Source: Neisseria flavescens (lineage in GTDB: Bacteria > Pseudomonadota > Gammaproteobacteria > Burkholderiales > Neisseriaceae). From it: a stretch of DNA of 64,000 nucleotides. Of this stretch, positions 51,638 to 61,130 are shown one piece after another (position 1 is the stretch's first letter; each line of letters begins with the position of its first letter). Below the pieces are notes generated by a model. That model was not told where the DNA came from, made no database searches, and saw only the letters and a list, made by a program, of their open reading frames with translations. The stretch is from the NCBI RefSeq assembly GCF_005221285.1, contig NZ_CP039886.1:1550001-1614000 (forward strand), written 5' to 3'. The position numbers and the translations under genes are program-made.

Positions 51638-52732
51638 TCAATTTGCGGCGCGGATATACGGCAAACCGCTGGTTTCGTCTGATTCGGGAATGTCGTTTCC
51701 GGCAAACAGCGCACCGGCCAAACGCACGGCCGCACCAGTCACGGCAGGAGAAATCATAAAGCCGTGGCGGAACAGGCCGTTGACTTCAATCAGGCGACGT
51801 TCGCGGTTGAAGCGGATTTCGGGGTTGTGGTGGTTTAAAGTCGGGCGCAGGCCGGTGGCCAGTTCCAAAAGGTTTGCCTCGCCAAATGCCGGATGCACGG
51901 CATACAGCGCGGACAAAAGTTCCAAACCGGAACGCACGCTGGCCGGCGCTTGGCTTTCGCTTTCAATTTGGGTCGCACCAATCACAAAAATATGGTTTTC
52001 CTTCGGCGCGATGTATAAAGGGTAGCGCGGATGCAGCAGGCGCACGGGGCGGGACAGCTCGATTTCGGGTGCGTAAACGCGCGCCACTTCGCCGCGAACG
52101 CCGCGCAACACACTTTCAGACGGCCTGTTCCACGCGCTCTTTGCACCATAACCGCGGCAGTCGATGACCCAATCGTATTGCGCCGCTAAATCTTCGACTT
52201 CACGTTCGCACGACCAATGGCACGCGACATTCATCGCTTCCAATGCATCTGCCAACGCATTCAATACTTGCCGTCCGTCCAACTGCCCTTCTGTCGGCAG
52301 ATACAGGCCGTCTGAAAACCGCCCTGCCAGTTGCGGCTCGTTTGCTGCGATTTCATCCGCGTTCCAACGTATGGTTTCATGTTCCGCCACGCCGCCGCGC
52401 TTCAAATGACGGGCAAACTCGGCAGAAAGCGGTTTGTCCTGCGTGTGCCAAACAATCAGGCTGCCGTTTTCCTGCATCATCACCGGCGTATTCAGACGGC
52501 CGACAATCGCGCGCCAAAGCGCAATGCTTTGTTTGCCCAAACGAATGACTTCGGGCGTTGCCTCCACCGCTTCGGCAGACGGCGCCAACATGGCCGCGGC
52601 AACATAAGCGGCGGCTTGCGCGCCGTTGCGTTCGCCTTTCTCAAACAACTCGACCGAAATGCCCTGCTCTGCCAGTTGGAATGCCATCAGACGACCTGAC
52701 AGACCGCCACCGAGTACCGCAACCTTAGACAT
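51638..52732 (-). CDS. thiO: FAD-dependent glycine oxidase ThiO
   Basis: Flavoprotein of the D-amino-acid-oxidase family that supplies dehydroglycine for the thiazole of thiamine. The Rossmann FAD motif VAVLGGGLSGRLMAFQLAEQG starts at residue 3; the C-terminal ATGLRPTLNHHNPEI and RHGFMISPAVTGAAVRLAG segments are typical. ATG at 52732 gives 364 residues; the frame open to 52882 lacks support. No thiamine riboswitch was seen in the 263-bp gap upstream. Confidence 0.87.
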   Translation of the reverse strand: MSKVAVLGGGLSGRLMAFQLAEQGISVELFEKGERNGAQAAAYVAAAMLAPSAEAVEATPEVIRLGKQSIALWRAIVGRLNTPVMMQENGSLIVWHTQDKPLSAEFARHLKRGGVAEHETIRWNADEIAANEPQLAGRFSDGLYLPTEGQLDGRQVLNALADALEAMNVACHWSCEREVEDLAAQYDWVIDCRGYGAKSAWNRPSESVLRGVRGEVARVYAPEIELSRPVRLLHPRYPLYIAPKENHIFVIGATQIESESQAPASVRSGLELLSALYAVHPAFGEANLLELATGLRPTLNHHNPEIRFNRERRLIEVNGLFRHGFMISPAVTGAAVRLAGALFAGNDIPESDETSGLPYIRAAN

Positions 52733-52995
52733 CAGTTTCTCCTTGTTTTTAATATATAAATAAGCAACATATTTTAGAACTTGTTTTGCTGTACCACAAT
52801 ATCGACAGAAAATGAGAACAGTTTTTGCAGATAGATTATGCTCGGACTGAATCAGTAATGAGTAAACAAAATCTTCCCTCAAGCTGCCAATCAGCTTTTA
52901 TAAAAATATCTTCCTTACACAAAACTTACTATTTGAAGTGAGTTTGTTGCGGCGGCAAATCAAATTATGTTGACGCGTTAAATACGCCCGCCTGC

Positions 52996-55680
52996 TTATC
53001 CGAACTTCACTTCTGCCCCGAACACTTCCTTCCACAATTTCCTGACATTGCCGTAATGTACCGGCAATTCGCCGCTTACTTCGGTTTTTTTGGCATCGCG
53101 CAGTTTGGTGTTGTGCTGTTGCCGGCGGTAGAAGCGGTAGGCGGTGCGGCTTTGTCCGGCAAGCGTTTTATCAATCAAACCGCAGTCGGCGGCGATGTTC
53201 AAGAGGGCGATGTTGCCGTAGTTGTCGAGGAGTTGCGGATATTTTCGGGCGTGGGCAAGTATCAGATATTGGACGATAAATTCGACGTCTACTACGCCGC
53301 CGCGCGCGTATTTGACGTTGCTGTCGGAAGGCGGATGGGTGGGGAACATTTTTTCGCGCATTTCGATGATTTCGCCTGCCAAGGCGGTTTGGTCGCGTTC
53401 GGCGGTGAGGATTTCGGTGCGGATGCGGTCGAATGCCGTCTGAATTTCGGGCGAGCCGCAGATAAAACGGGCGCGGGTGAGGGACTGGTGTTCCCACGTC
53501 CAGGCGTTTTCGTGCTGGTATTTTTCAAAGGCAGTGATGCTGTGCGCGAGGAAACCTGCGTCGCCGTTGGGGCGCAGGCGCAGGTCGGTTTCGTAGAGGC
53601 TGCCTGCGCCGGTGGCGGCAGAAAGCCGGCTGGTCAGGCGGCGGGCGAGGCGGCTGTACACGTCGCCTGCGTCGGGGTGCAGGTCGTCGTAGAGGTAAAC
53701 CAAATCCAAATCGGAGGCGTATCCGAGTTCTTTGCCGCCGAGCTTGCCATAACCGATGACGGCGAAGTGCGGGGTGTCGCGGTGTTTTTTGGGCATATCC
53801 GCCCACGCGCACGAAAGGGCGGCGGCAATGACGGTGTCGGCAAGGGCGGAGAGTTGGTCGGAGAGGAATTCTACCGTCCACAGTCCGGCGAGGTCTTGGA
53901 CGGCGAGGCGGAAGACTTGGGCGTGTTGGAAATGGCGCAGGGTGTCCATTTGCGCTTCGGTGTCGCCACCGCAGGTTTTGATGCCGTCTGAAAGTTCGGC
54001 GGCGAGTTTGTCCCAATCAAACACCGTATCTAATAATTGCGCGCTGATGAGTTCGTCCAACAAAATCGGATATTTGTTCAGATACGCCGCCACCCAAGAA
54101 CTTTGGCCCATAATCTCTGCCAGTTGCGCCAGGGTTTGCGGATGTTCGTTAAGAAAGGCGAGATAGGCGGAACGGCGGCTGATGTTTTCGAGGAAATCCA
54201 ACAGCCGCATCAATGTATCGGTCGGGTTGGTTTGCGCTGCCGCCGCCCGTACCAGCAACGGCACAAGCGCATCGAAACGCGGCTGGGCGTGGGCGGAAAG
54301 GCGGCGGTATTTATGACCGTGCCGGATTTGGTCGAGCCTTGCGGCGATGGTTTCGGCATCGAACCCGAGTTCTTTCAGACGGCATTGCCGCCCTTCTTCG
54401 TCGGGTTTTTCCTGCCAAACCCACTGCCATTCGCCGCTGCTTTGCGTTTGTTCTCCGGGTTCGCTCAAAATTTCGTTGAACAACCGGTTGACTTGGTTTC
54501 GATGTTGATTTAAAGCGTTCAAAAAATCGGCGTAATCATCAAATCCCATACTTTCGGCAAGCAGTTGCCGCTGTTCGGGCGAAGCCGGCAGGGCTTGGGT
54601 TTGCCGGTCGTCCCAGTATTGCAAGCGATGTTCGACATCGCGCAAAAAGCGGTAGGCGGCAAGCAGGGTTTCGACGTTTTCAGACGGCATAATCCCGGTT
54701 TCGGCAAGTTTCTCCAGCGTTTCCTGCGTACCTTTCAATTGCAGCGCGCGCATTTGGCCGCCGCGTATCATCTGGAAAATCTGGGCGATAAACTCGACTT
54801 CGCGGATGCCGCCCGCGCCGAGTTTGATGTTGTCCGCCATGCCTTTTTTGCTGACTTCGCTGCGGATTTGGCGGTGTAGGTTACGCATCGCCTCATACGC
54901 GCCGTAATCCAGATATTTGCGGAATACGAAAGGGCGCACCAGCGATTTGATGTCGTTCGGATACGGCGTAACTACGCGGCCTTTGCACCACGCATAGCGT
55001 TCCCATTCGCGCCCCTGCGTAATCAGGTATTGCTCCAGCGCGGTTTCGCTCAACACCAGCGCGCCGGAATCGCCGTCCGGCCGCAGCCGCATATCGACGC
55101 GGAACACCTGCCCGTCGGCGGTGATGTCGTTCAGCAGCGCAATCAGTTTCTGCCCGACTTTGGTGAAAAACTCCTGATTGCCCCGTTCGCGCCTGCCGTC
55201 GGTGTCGCCTGATTCGGGATAGACGAAAATCAAATCGATGTCGGAAGACACGTTCAACTCATAGCCGCCCGCCTTGCCCATCGCCACCACGCTCAAATGT
55301 TGCGGCGATTTGGTATAACGCCCGATCGGCGTGCCGTACATATCCTGATAATAGGCGTAGGCAAAGTCCAACGCGGTATTGATGGCAAAATCGGCAAACA
55401 GCGTAATCGTACGGGTTACTTCGTTCAAATCGCTGATGCGGTTTATATCGCGCACGATAATCTGCGACACCACATAACGGCGCAACTCGCGCAACTGCCG
55501 CGCCAATTCTTCCTCGTTTTCTTCCGCGCGGATTGTGTCCCAGTCGGCAAAGGCTTGGAAATCCGCTTCAGTCAAAACCTTGTCCAACATGGGCAGGAAT
55601 ATTTCAGGCTTGAGTTTGCCGTTGTCGAGCTGGCGGGCGAGGAAGAGGGAATGGCGGCGGGCGGTGTCGAGGCGGTTCAT
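52996..55680 (-). CDS. glnE: Glutamine synthetase adenylyltransferase/deadenylylase
   Basis: Bifunctional enzyme that adds AMP to, and removes it from, glutamine synthetase in response to PII. Two nucleotidyltransferase domains are visible: SSDIDLIFVYPESG near residue 145 (deadenylylase) and ASDLDLVYLYDDLHPD near 655 (adenylylase), each followed by a helical domain. The 894 residues are normal. Contains several internal DUS. A divergent promoter region separates it from yggX. Confidence 0.97.
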   Translation of the reverse strand: MNRLDTARRHSLFLARQLDNGKLKPEIFLPMLDKVLTEADFQAFADWDTIRAEENEEELARQLRELRRYVVSQIIVRDINRISDLNEVTRTITLFADFAINTALDFAYAYYQDMYGTPIGRYTKSPQHLSVVAMGKAGGYELNVSSDIDLIFVYPESGDTDGRRERGNQEFFTKVGQKLIALLNDITADGQVFRVDMRLRPDGDSGALVLSETALEQYLITQGREWERYAWCKGRVVTPYPNDIKSLVRPFVFRKYLDYGAYEAMRNLHRQIRSEVSKKGMADNIKLGAGGIREVEFIAQIFQMIRGGQMRALQLKGTQETLEKLAETGIMPSENVETLLAAYRFLRDVEHRLQYWDDRQTQALPASPEQRQLLAESMGFDDYADFLNALNQHRNQVNRLFNEILSEPGEQTQSSGEWQWVWQEKPDEEGRQCRLKELGFDAETIAARLDQIRHGHKYRRLSAHAQPRFDALVPLLVRAAAAQTNPTDTLMRLLDFLENISRRSAYLAFLNEHPQTLAQLAEIMGQSSWVAAYLNKYPILLDELISAQLLDTVFDWDKLAAELSDGIKTCGGDTEAQMDTLRHFQHAQVFRLAVQDLAGLWTVEFLSDQLSALADTVIAAALSCAWADMPKKHRDTPHFAVIGYGKLGGKELGYASDLDLVYLYDDLHPDAGDVYSRLARRLTSRLSAATGAGSLYETDLRLRPNGDAGFLAHSITAFEKYQHENAWTWEHQSLTRARFICGSPEIQTAFDRIRTEILTAERDQTALAGEIIEMREKMFPTHPPSDSNVKYARGGVVDVEFIVQYLILAHARKYPQLLDNYGNIALLNIAADCGLIDKTLAGQSRTAYRFYRRQQHNTKLRDAKKTEVSGELPVHYGNVRKLWKEVFGAEVKFG

Positions 55681-55809
55681 AATCTTTGCCTGAATAAACA
55701 GAAAAGACCATCATAGCAAGGTTTCAGGCCGTCTAAAACCCACGCTTTCCCCTATCCGTGCAATCGGCTAAAATACCAACCTTTGCAACCCCCACATAAG
55801 GAAACCGCC

Positions 55810-56085
55810 ATGACCCGTATGGTTCACTGCGTCAAACTCGGCAAAGAAGCCGAAGGCATGAAATTTCCGCCGCTGCCCAACGAATTGGGCAAACGCATTT
55901 TTGAAAATGTTTCCCAAGAAGCATGGATGGCTTGGACCCGTCACCAAACCATGCTGATCAACGAAAACCGCTTGAGCCTTGCCGATCCGCGCGCACGCGA
56001 ATACCTCGCCCAGCAGATGGAACAATACTTCTTCGGTGACGGCGCAGATGCCGTACAAGGCTACGTTCCGCAAGAGCCTAAATAA
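55810..56085 (+). CDS. Fe(2+)-trafficking / oxidative damage protection protein YggX
   Basis: A 91-residue protein starting MTRMVHCVKLGKEAEGM with the conserved Cys7, then FPPLPNELGKRIFENVSQEAWMAWTRHQTMLINE, typical of YggX, which protects iron-sulfur enzymes against oxidants. The frame continues upstream to 55783, but relatives start at this ATG. Followed by a DUS terminator. Confidence 0.95.
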   Translation: MTRMVHCVKLGKEAEGMKFPPLPNELGKRIFENVSQEAWMAWTRHQTMLINENRLSLADPRAREYLAQQMEQYFFGDGADAVQGYVPQEPK

Positions 56086-56098
56086 GCATTGAAAAGCC

Positions 56099-56133
56099 AA
56101 GGCCGTCTGAAACCCGATTTTCAGACGGCCTTT
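56099..56133. terminator. DUS-pair terminator after yggX
   Basis: AAGGCCGTCTGAAA faces TTTTCAGACGGCCTTT, 13 bases beyond the stop. Confidence 0.87.
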
Positions 56134-56248
56134 AAAATTCCCGACTGCCCCGCATATTAGGCAAATAGAACAGATAAATCATACAAACCCATGATTTTCT
56201 GTTAAAATCCAAATTTCATTCATTTTCATCCATACTGGAGCAAACGCC

Positions 56249-56935
56249 ATGCAAAACGACGTTTACGACTATACCTCGCAAGGCTCGGTTGCCAAAAATA
56301 CCGTCCTGCAAAAAACCTACCGCCTGCTCGGCCTGTCTTTCATTCCTGCCGTTGCCGGCGCATTCTTTTCCGCCAAAACAGGCTTTAACATTTTCGCCAT
56401 GTTCGGTTCATACTATGTTGCCCTGGCCGCCTTCTTCGGCTTCTTCTACGGCATGACCTTCCTGATCGAGAAAAACCGTTACAGCAACGTCGGCGTAGCC
56501 CTGTTGATGATCTTCACTTTCGGCATGGGCCTTGCCATCAGCCCTATGTTGCAATACGCCCTGTCTATTAATAACGGCGCGCAAATCGTCGGTACGGCCG
56601 CCGCCATGACCGCCGGTGTATTCTTCACCATGTCCGCCATGGCACGCCGCACCACAATGAACATGAACAAACTCGGCAGCTTCCTCGGTGCCGGTGCGAT
56701 CGTGCTCATGATTGCCGTTGTGGCCAACATCTCCCTCAACATCCCTGCCCTGAGCCTGACCATCGCGGCCGGCTTCGTTGTCTTCAGTTCCCTGATGATT
56801 ATGTGGCAGGTGCGTACCGTTATCGACGGCGGTGAAGACAGCCACATCAGCGCGGCGCTGACCATCTTCATCTCCATCTACAACATTTTCAGCAGCCTCT
56901 TGAGAATCCTCATCGCTATTAGTGGTGACGACTGA
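56249..56935 (+). CDS. Bax inhibitor-1 / YccA-family membrane protein
   Basis: A 228-residue protein with seven hydrophobic helices and the family ending SIYNIFSSLLRILIAISGDD, where the acidic pair near the C-terminus is the pH sensor of BI-1 calcium channels. E. coli YccA in this family modulates FtsH protease; a direct role here is not shown. Good ribosome site CTGGAG before the ATG. Stand-alone gene between DUS terminators. Confidence 0.92.
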   Translation: MQNDVYDYTSQGSVAKNTVLQKTYRLLGLSFIPAVAGAFFSAKTGFNIFAMFGSYYVALAAFFGFFYGMTFLIEKNRYSNVGVALLMIFTFGMGLAISPMLQYALSINNGAQIVGTAAAMTAGVFFTMSAMARRTTMNMNKLGSFLGAGAIVLMIAVVANISLNIPALSLTIAAGFVVFSSLMIMWQVRTVIDGGEDSHISAALTIFISIYNIFSSLLRILIAISGDD

Positions 56936-56944
56936 TCAAGCCGC

Positions 56945-56976
56945 AAAGGCCGTCTGAAATTTCAGACGGCCTTTTT
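56945..56976. terminator. DUS-pair terminator after BI-1 gene
   Basis: AAAGGCCGTCTGAAA and TTTCAGACGGCCTTTTT are almost back to back, with a T run. Confidence 0.88.
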
Positions 56977-57042
56977 GATTTTTGACATCACCGGCAAACT
57001 CCCCTATCCTGAACGCCACACAAATCCCATTCCCAACTCAAA

Positions 57043-57555
57043 ATGACCACGACCACTCCGCGCCGTGCCGTGTACGCAGGCAGCTTCGACCCTCCCACCC
57101 TCGGCCACCTGTGGATGATACAGGAAGCCCAGTCCCTCTTTGACGAACTCATCGTCGCCATCGGCACCAATCCCGAAAAGCGCAGCACCTACACCATAGA
57201 AGAACGCCGCGCCATGCTCGATGCCATTACCCACCCCTTCCCCAACGTCCGCATCAGCGTGTTTGAAAACCGCTTTTTGGTCGATTACGCCCGCGAAGCC
57301 AACGCCAATTTCATCGTCCGCGGCATCCGTTCCTCCGCCGACTACGAATACGAACGCTCGATGCGCTACATCAACAGCGACATCGCCCCCGAAATTTCCA
57401 CCATATTCCTGATGCCGCCGCGCGAAATAGCCGAAGTGTCCTCCACCATGGTCAAAGGCTTGGTCGGTCCCCAAGGCTGGCGCGACATGATAGGCCGCTA
57501 CCTCCCCGACCCCGTCTATCAAAAAATCCTGCAAGACCACGAAACAAACACATAA
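57043..57555 (+). CDS. coaD: Phosphopantetheine adenylyltransferase
   Basis: Fourth step of coenzyme A synthesis. Nucleotidyltransferase motif YAGSFDPPTLGHLW (about 10-23, T/HxGH), RGIRSSADYEYERSM near 91, and the C-terminal ISSTxVKG-type signature as VSSTMVKGLVG near 130. Length 170 is slightly above the usual 160. Confidence 0.96.
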   Translation: MTTTTPRRAVYAGSFDPPTLGHLWMIQEAQSLFDELIVAIGTNPEKRSTYTIEERRAMLDAITHPFPNVRISVFENRFLVDYAREANANFIVRGIRSSADYEYERSMRYINSDIAPEISTIFLMPPREIAEVSSTMVKGLVGPQGWRDMIGRYLPDPVYQKILQDHETNT

Positions 57556-57558
57556 AAC

Positions 57559-57588
57559 AAAGGCCGTCTGAACATTTCAGACGGCCTT
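57559..57588. terminator. DUS-pair terminator between coaD and Yip1-like gene
   Basis: AAGGCCGTCTGAA faces TTCAGACGGCCTT between convergent genes. Confidence 0.86.
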
Positions 57589-57602
57589 CCAATTTTCATT
57601 GA

Positions 57603-58163
57603 TTATTTACGGGCAGACATCAGCGCCTGCAGGTTTTGATTCAACGTTTCCATGTCCAACCAACCGGCGGCAATAAACAGCATCAAAATCACCGTACCCA
57701 CACACAGCACGCCGATACCATACAACAGATAGCCCACCAAAACACGGCCTAGCGTCGCATTTCCCATCCACATAAAACCGCGTACCTGCACCACAAAAAC
57801 CCAAGCCTGCCACAGCAGCGCAAACGCAGCCAACGCCGGCACATACAACACCAGCAACAACGGCAGCAGCAAAGCCTCAGACACCAAAATAAAGCCCCAC
57901 AAAGGCAGCTGGGGCGCACCGTAATAATGCAGCACCTTGCGCATCGAGCGGCTCAACACCAACCATTTCACAATTACCAAAATCACCGACAGGCACACCG
58001 CCGCCGCGCCACTGCCAAACAAAGGCGACATGCTGGCCGCGTTTACCACACCCAACAGCAGCAATACCGCCGCCATCACCAAAGGCGAATACAAATACGT
58101 CTCCGGCGAACGATAGCGCAAACGCAAAACATCCCACATATCACGAACAAACACATACAGCAT
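57603..58163 (-). CDS. Yip1-like multipass membrane protein
   Basis: A membrane protein with about five helices and an N-terminal cytoplasmic segment (MLYVFVRDMWDVLRLRYRSPETY), matching bacterial Yip1-domain proteins of unknown role. The frame is open to 58241, but that extension crosses a DUS and a -10-like TACAAT (minus strand, around 58193), so the ATG at 58163 (186 residues) is more likely. Confidence 0.72.
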   Translation of the reverse strand: MLYVFVRDMWDVLRLRYRSPETYLYSPLVMAAVLLLLGVVNAASMSPLFGSGAAAVCLSVILVIVKWLVLSRSMRKVLHYYGAPQLPLWGFILVSEALLLPLLLVLYVPALAAFALLWQAWVFVVQVRGFMWMGNATLGRVLVGYLLYGIGVLCVGTVILMLFIAAGWLDMETLNQNLQALMSARK

Positions 58164-58367
58164 GGCATAAATCCAAAGCAAAAAAGCCGATTGTATCTTA
58201 GGCCGTCTGAAAATCAAACCGGTAAACCTAAAAACCGCCAATCAAAACGAAAAATAATTCAATACAAAACAAAATCTTAATTTACCGCCTCAGAAATAAA
58301 GCCCACAAACGCTTGCACAAGGCAACGAAATTTGGTTTAATTCACATCTCGCAACGAAACACGCGAA

Positions 58368-58443
58368 GGCCAGATAGCTCAGTTGGTAGAGCAACGGATT
58401 GAAAATCCGTGTGTCGGCGGTTCGATTCCGCCTCTGGCCACCA
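58368..58443 (+). tRNA. tRNA-Phe (GAA)
   Basis: A 76-nt cloverleaf: acceptor GGCCAGA/TCTGGCC, encoded CCA, anticodon loop TTGAAAA giving GAA. Confidence 0.96.
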
Positions 58444-58445
58444 CC

Positions 58446-58471
58446 AACCGCCTTGAAGCGGTTATTTTTTT
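58446..58471 (+). terminator. Intrinsic terminator of tRNA-Phe
   Basis: AACCGC and GCGGTT pair around a 6-base loop, followed by ATTTTTTT, immediately after the tRNA. Confidence 0.85.
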
Positions 58472-58540
58472 ATCTATACGATTTGCACGCATGCTTTAAG
58501 CGCAAATTCCGTTCCAGACCATGCGTCCCGATTTCCACAC

Positions 58541-58713
58541 AAGGCCGTCTGAAAAATTTCAGACGGCCATTGTTCATGTTGGCATGGCATAAAAATCCGC
58601 TTTACCGCCCCATTCCGACAAAATACGGCGCCTCCTCCATCCAAATCGGCTGAAACCTTCGCGAACATACTGAATATGAATAAAGTTCAAGGCCGGTCGG
58701 TTTACTATATAAT
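58541..58713. promoter_or_regulatory. DUS pair and -10 box upstream of darA-like gene
   Basis: The 312-bp gap between tRNA-Phe and the darA-like gene contains the tRNA terminator, an inverted DUS pair (AAGGCCGTCTGAAA / TTTCAGACGGCC, 58541-58568) and TATAAT at 58708-58713, about 43 bases before the ATG. The DUS pair thus precedes rather than follows a gene. Confidence 0.5.
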
Positions 58714-58755
58714 ACTGTCCAAACCAACCATAACTTACTCATTGCAGGGAAGATA

Positions 58756-59664
58756 ATGAAAAAAGTGCTGATTGTGCATTACTCGCAAACGGGACAGCTC
58801 TCCATCCTGGCGCGAAATTTTGCCGCGCCATTGCAAACAGTCGGCATACAGGTCGATTTCGTCAATATCGTACCGGAGCAGACATTTCCGTTTCCATGGC
58901 CGTTTTGGCGTTTTTTCGATACCTTTCCTGAAACCGTCCATTTAAAACCCGCCCCGATTCTGCCGCCGCAAATCCCATCCGAAAATTACGATGTGGTGGT
59001 CATTGCCTACACCGTTTGGTTCCTCTCTCCTTCGCAACCGATTACCGCCTTTTTGCAACGCGAAGAAACGCGCCGACTGCTGGACGGCAAACCGGTCATC
59101 ACGCTTATCGGCTGCCGCAATATGTGGCTGGGCGCGCAGGAAAAAATGAAATCTTTGCTGAAACAAAACGGCGCCAAACTCATCGGCAACATCGTAAAAA
59201 TCGATGCCTGCAACAGCGCGGCAAGTTTCATTACCACGCCCGCATGGATGCTGACCGGCGACAAACGCTATTTCCACTCCCTGCCCTCTGCCGGCATTGC
59301 TGAAGAAGAATTGGCGGATGCGGCGCGGTTTGGTACGAAATTGCGCGATGCACTATTGAACCAACAACCTTTGGACGAAACCCTGTTTCAAAACATGGGC
59401 GCAGTGACAGTCAATGAAAAACTGATTTTCAGCGAACATGCCGCCAGCCGCAGCTTCTTCGTCTGGGGCAAGCTTTTGATGGCGGCAGGCCGTATTTCTC
59501 CGCTCTTGCGCCGCGCGTTGTTGTGCTTCTACATCGTCTTTTTATTGGCGATGATTTTGGTGGTTTTACCCGTCAGCGTGATTTTAAAAAAACTGCTGCA
59601 TCCGCTGCTCAAAGGCCGTCTGAAAAAGCTGGCGGATTATTATGGACAACCGTCAGGCAGATAA
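58756..59664 (+). CDS. Dialkylresorcinol condensing enzyme-like protein (DarA-type)
   Basis: A 302-residue protein annotated in its family as dialkylresorcinol condensing enzyme DarA. It opens with a flavodoxin-like motif (MKKVLIVHYSQTGQLSILA), has AYTVWFLSPSQP near residue 86 and GCRNMWLGAQEKM near 118, and ends with a hydrophobic hairpin (LLCFYIVFLLAMILVVLPVSVILKKLL, about 255-281) that should anchor it to the membrane. In dialkylresorcinol pathways DarA acts on the DarB product. A DarB-type ketosynthase lies 300 bases downstream with a GNAT gene between. Family call good; product not known. Confidence 0.8.
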   Translation: MKKVLIVHYSQTGQLSILARNFAAPLQTVGIQVDFVNIVPEQTFPFPWPFWRFFDTFPETVHLKPAPILPPQIPSENYDVVVIAYTVWFLSPSQPITAFLQREETRRLLDGKPVITLIGCRNMWLGAQEKMKSLLKQNGAKLIGNIVKIDACNSAASFITTPAWMLTGDKRYFHSLPSAGIAEEELADAARFGTKLRDALLNQQPLDETLFQNMGAVTVNEKLIFSEHAASRSFFVWGKLLMAAGRISPLLRRALLCFYIVFLLAMILVVLPVSVILKKLLHPLLKGRLKKLADYYGQPSGR

Positions 59665-59698
59665 TAGGTTTCAGACGGCCTCGAACTAGGAATCCATC

Positions 59699-59944
59699 AT
59701 GCCCGAAGTTATCCACTACCCCGAACGCCGTCGCTTTCAAATCGATATTGACGGTTTGGAAGCAGGCTATATCAGCTATACCGAACACAACGGCGGCTGG
59801 GACGTAAACCATACCGAGGTCTCGCCCAACTTCCGTCATCGCGGCATGGCCAAACTGCTGGTGAGCGCGCTGATGGAATACGCCGAAACACACCATATCC
59901 CGTTGACTGCAAGCTGCGACTACGCGGCGCGGTTTATCGGTTGA
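59699..59944 (+). CDS. Small GNAT-type N-acetyltransferase (YjdJ-like)
   Basis: An 81-residue minimal GNAT domain: EAGYISYTEHNGGWDVNHTEVSPNFRHRGMAKLLVSALMEYAETH, containing the acetyl-CoA loop RHRGMAKLL. Members of this YjdJ/COG2388 group are about 90 residues; substrates unknown. It sits between the darA-like and darB-like genes, with short gaps, so co-transcription is likely. Confidence 0.82.
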   Translation: MPEVIHYPERRRFQIDIDGLEAGYISYTEHNGGWDVNHTEVSPNFRHRGMAKLLVSALMEYAETHHIPLTASCDYAARFIG

Positions 59945-59963
59945 TTATTTTGACAAACACATT

Positions 59964-61130
59964 ATGACATCGAATAACACACTCAAAGACGTTTATCTCA
60001 ACCGCGTTTCTGCCTTTTTGCCCAATGCCCCCGTCGGCAATGACGAAATGGAGGCCGTCCTCGGCATGGCAGGTGATGTACCGTCACGCGTGCGCCGTAT
60101 GATTTTGCGTTCCAACGGCATTTTGTCGCGCCATTACGCCATCGATCCCGAAAGCCGCCGCAAGACACACACCAATGCCGAATTGGCTGCCGAAGCGGTC
60201 AACTGCCTGTTTGCCCAAGGCGTTCCAGCAGAAGCCATCGGCAGCCTGGCCTGCGCCACTTCCTATCCCGACCAAACCATGCCGGGACACGGTGTGATGG
60301 TGCATGGTTTACTGGATATGCCGCCTTGCGAAGTGTTCAGCATGGCAGGCGTATGCGCGGCAGGTATGGCGGCGATGAAACACGCTTACAACGCCGTGCG
60401 CACCGGCGAACACGCACATGCGGTTTCCGTTGCTTCCGAAAACGCCTCGGCGGTCATGCGCGGTGAAGTGTTCCAAAGTGAAACCGACCATAAAAAACTG
60501 GAAAACGCGTCCCCCGAAATTGGGTTTGAAAAAGACTTTTTGCGCTGGATGCTGTCTGACGGTGCAGGCGCGGTGTATCTGTCCGACCGCCCCAATTCAG
60601 ACGGCCTCAGCCTGAAAATCCATTGGATAGACCTGCTTTCCTACGCCAACGAAATGCCGCCCTGCATGTATGCCGGCGCAGAATTCCGCGACGGCGTATT
60701 TGAAGGCTGGAAACACGCCGATGCCGATTACGGCCGCCGCCACAGCCTGATGGCGGTCAAACAAGACGTCAAACTGTTGAACGAAAACATCGTCCGCTAT
60801 ACAGTGGAAAAACCCCTCTCCCAAATCGCCGCCAAACACGGCATCCGCGCCGAAGAAATTGATTGGTTCCTGCCCCACTACTCTTCCGGCTTTTTCCGCG
60901 ACCGCCTTTCAGACGGCCTGAAAAATATCGGCTTCGACATTCCGCAGGAAAAATGGTTTACCAATCTGCACAGCATGGGCAACACGGGTTCGGCCTCGAT
61001 TTACATCATCCTTGAAGAATTTATGCGCACTTTCCCCATCGAACACGGCCAAAAAATCCTGTGTTACGTTCCGGAAAGCGGACGCTTTTCAACATGTTTC
61101 ATGCTTTTGGAAGCAGTAAAGGCCGTCTGA
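59964..61130 (+). CDS. StlD/DarB-family ketosynthase
   Basis: A 388-residue thiolase-fold enzyme of the KAS III branch, with the triad Cys131 (SMAGVCAAGMAA), His305 (FLPHYSSGFF) and Asn340 (HSMGNTGSASIY) intact. The sequence matches the StlD/DarB subgroup, which joins two acyl chains into a cyclohexanedione that becomes a dialkylresorcinol. Its stop codon comes from a DUS (GCC GTC TGA), and the next gene starts on the following base. With the DarA-like gene it indicates an aryl-lipid pathway. Confidence 0.87.
   Translation: MTSNNTLKDVYLNRVSAFLPNAPVGNDEMEAVLGMAGDVPSRVRRMILRSNGILSRHYAIDPESRRKTHTNAELAAEAVNCLFAQGVPAEAIGSLACATSYPDQTMPGHGVMVHGLLDMPPCEVFSMAGVCAAGMAAMKHAYNAVRTGEHAHAVSVASENASAVMRGEVFQSETDHKKLENASPEIGFEKDFLRWMLSDGAGAVYLSDRPNSDGLSLKIHWIDLLSYANEMPPCMYAGAEFRDGVFEGWKHADADYGRRHSLMAVKQDVKLLNENIVRYTVEKPLSQIAAKHGIRAEEIDWFLPHYSSGFFRDRLSDGLKNIGFDIPQEKWFTNLHSMGNTGSASIYIILEEFMRTFPIEHGQKILCYVPESGRFSTCFMLLEAVKAV

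Noticed and set aside
52733..52995. Possible thiamine riboswitch upstream of thiO
   Set aside because: I looked for the conserved TPP aptamer stretches on the minus strand of this gap and found none.
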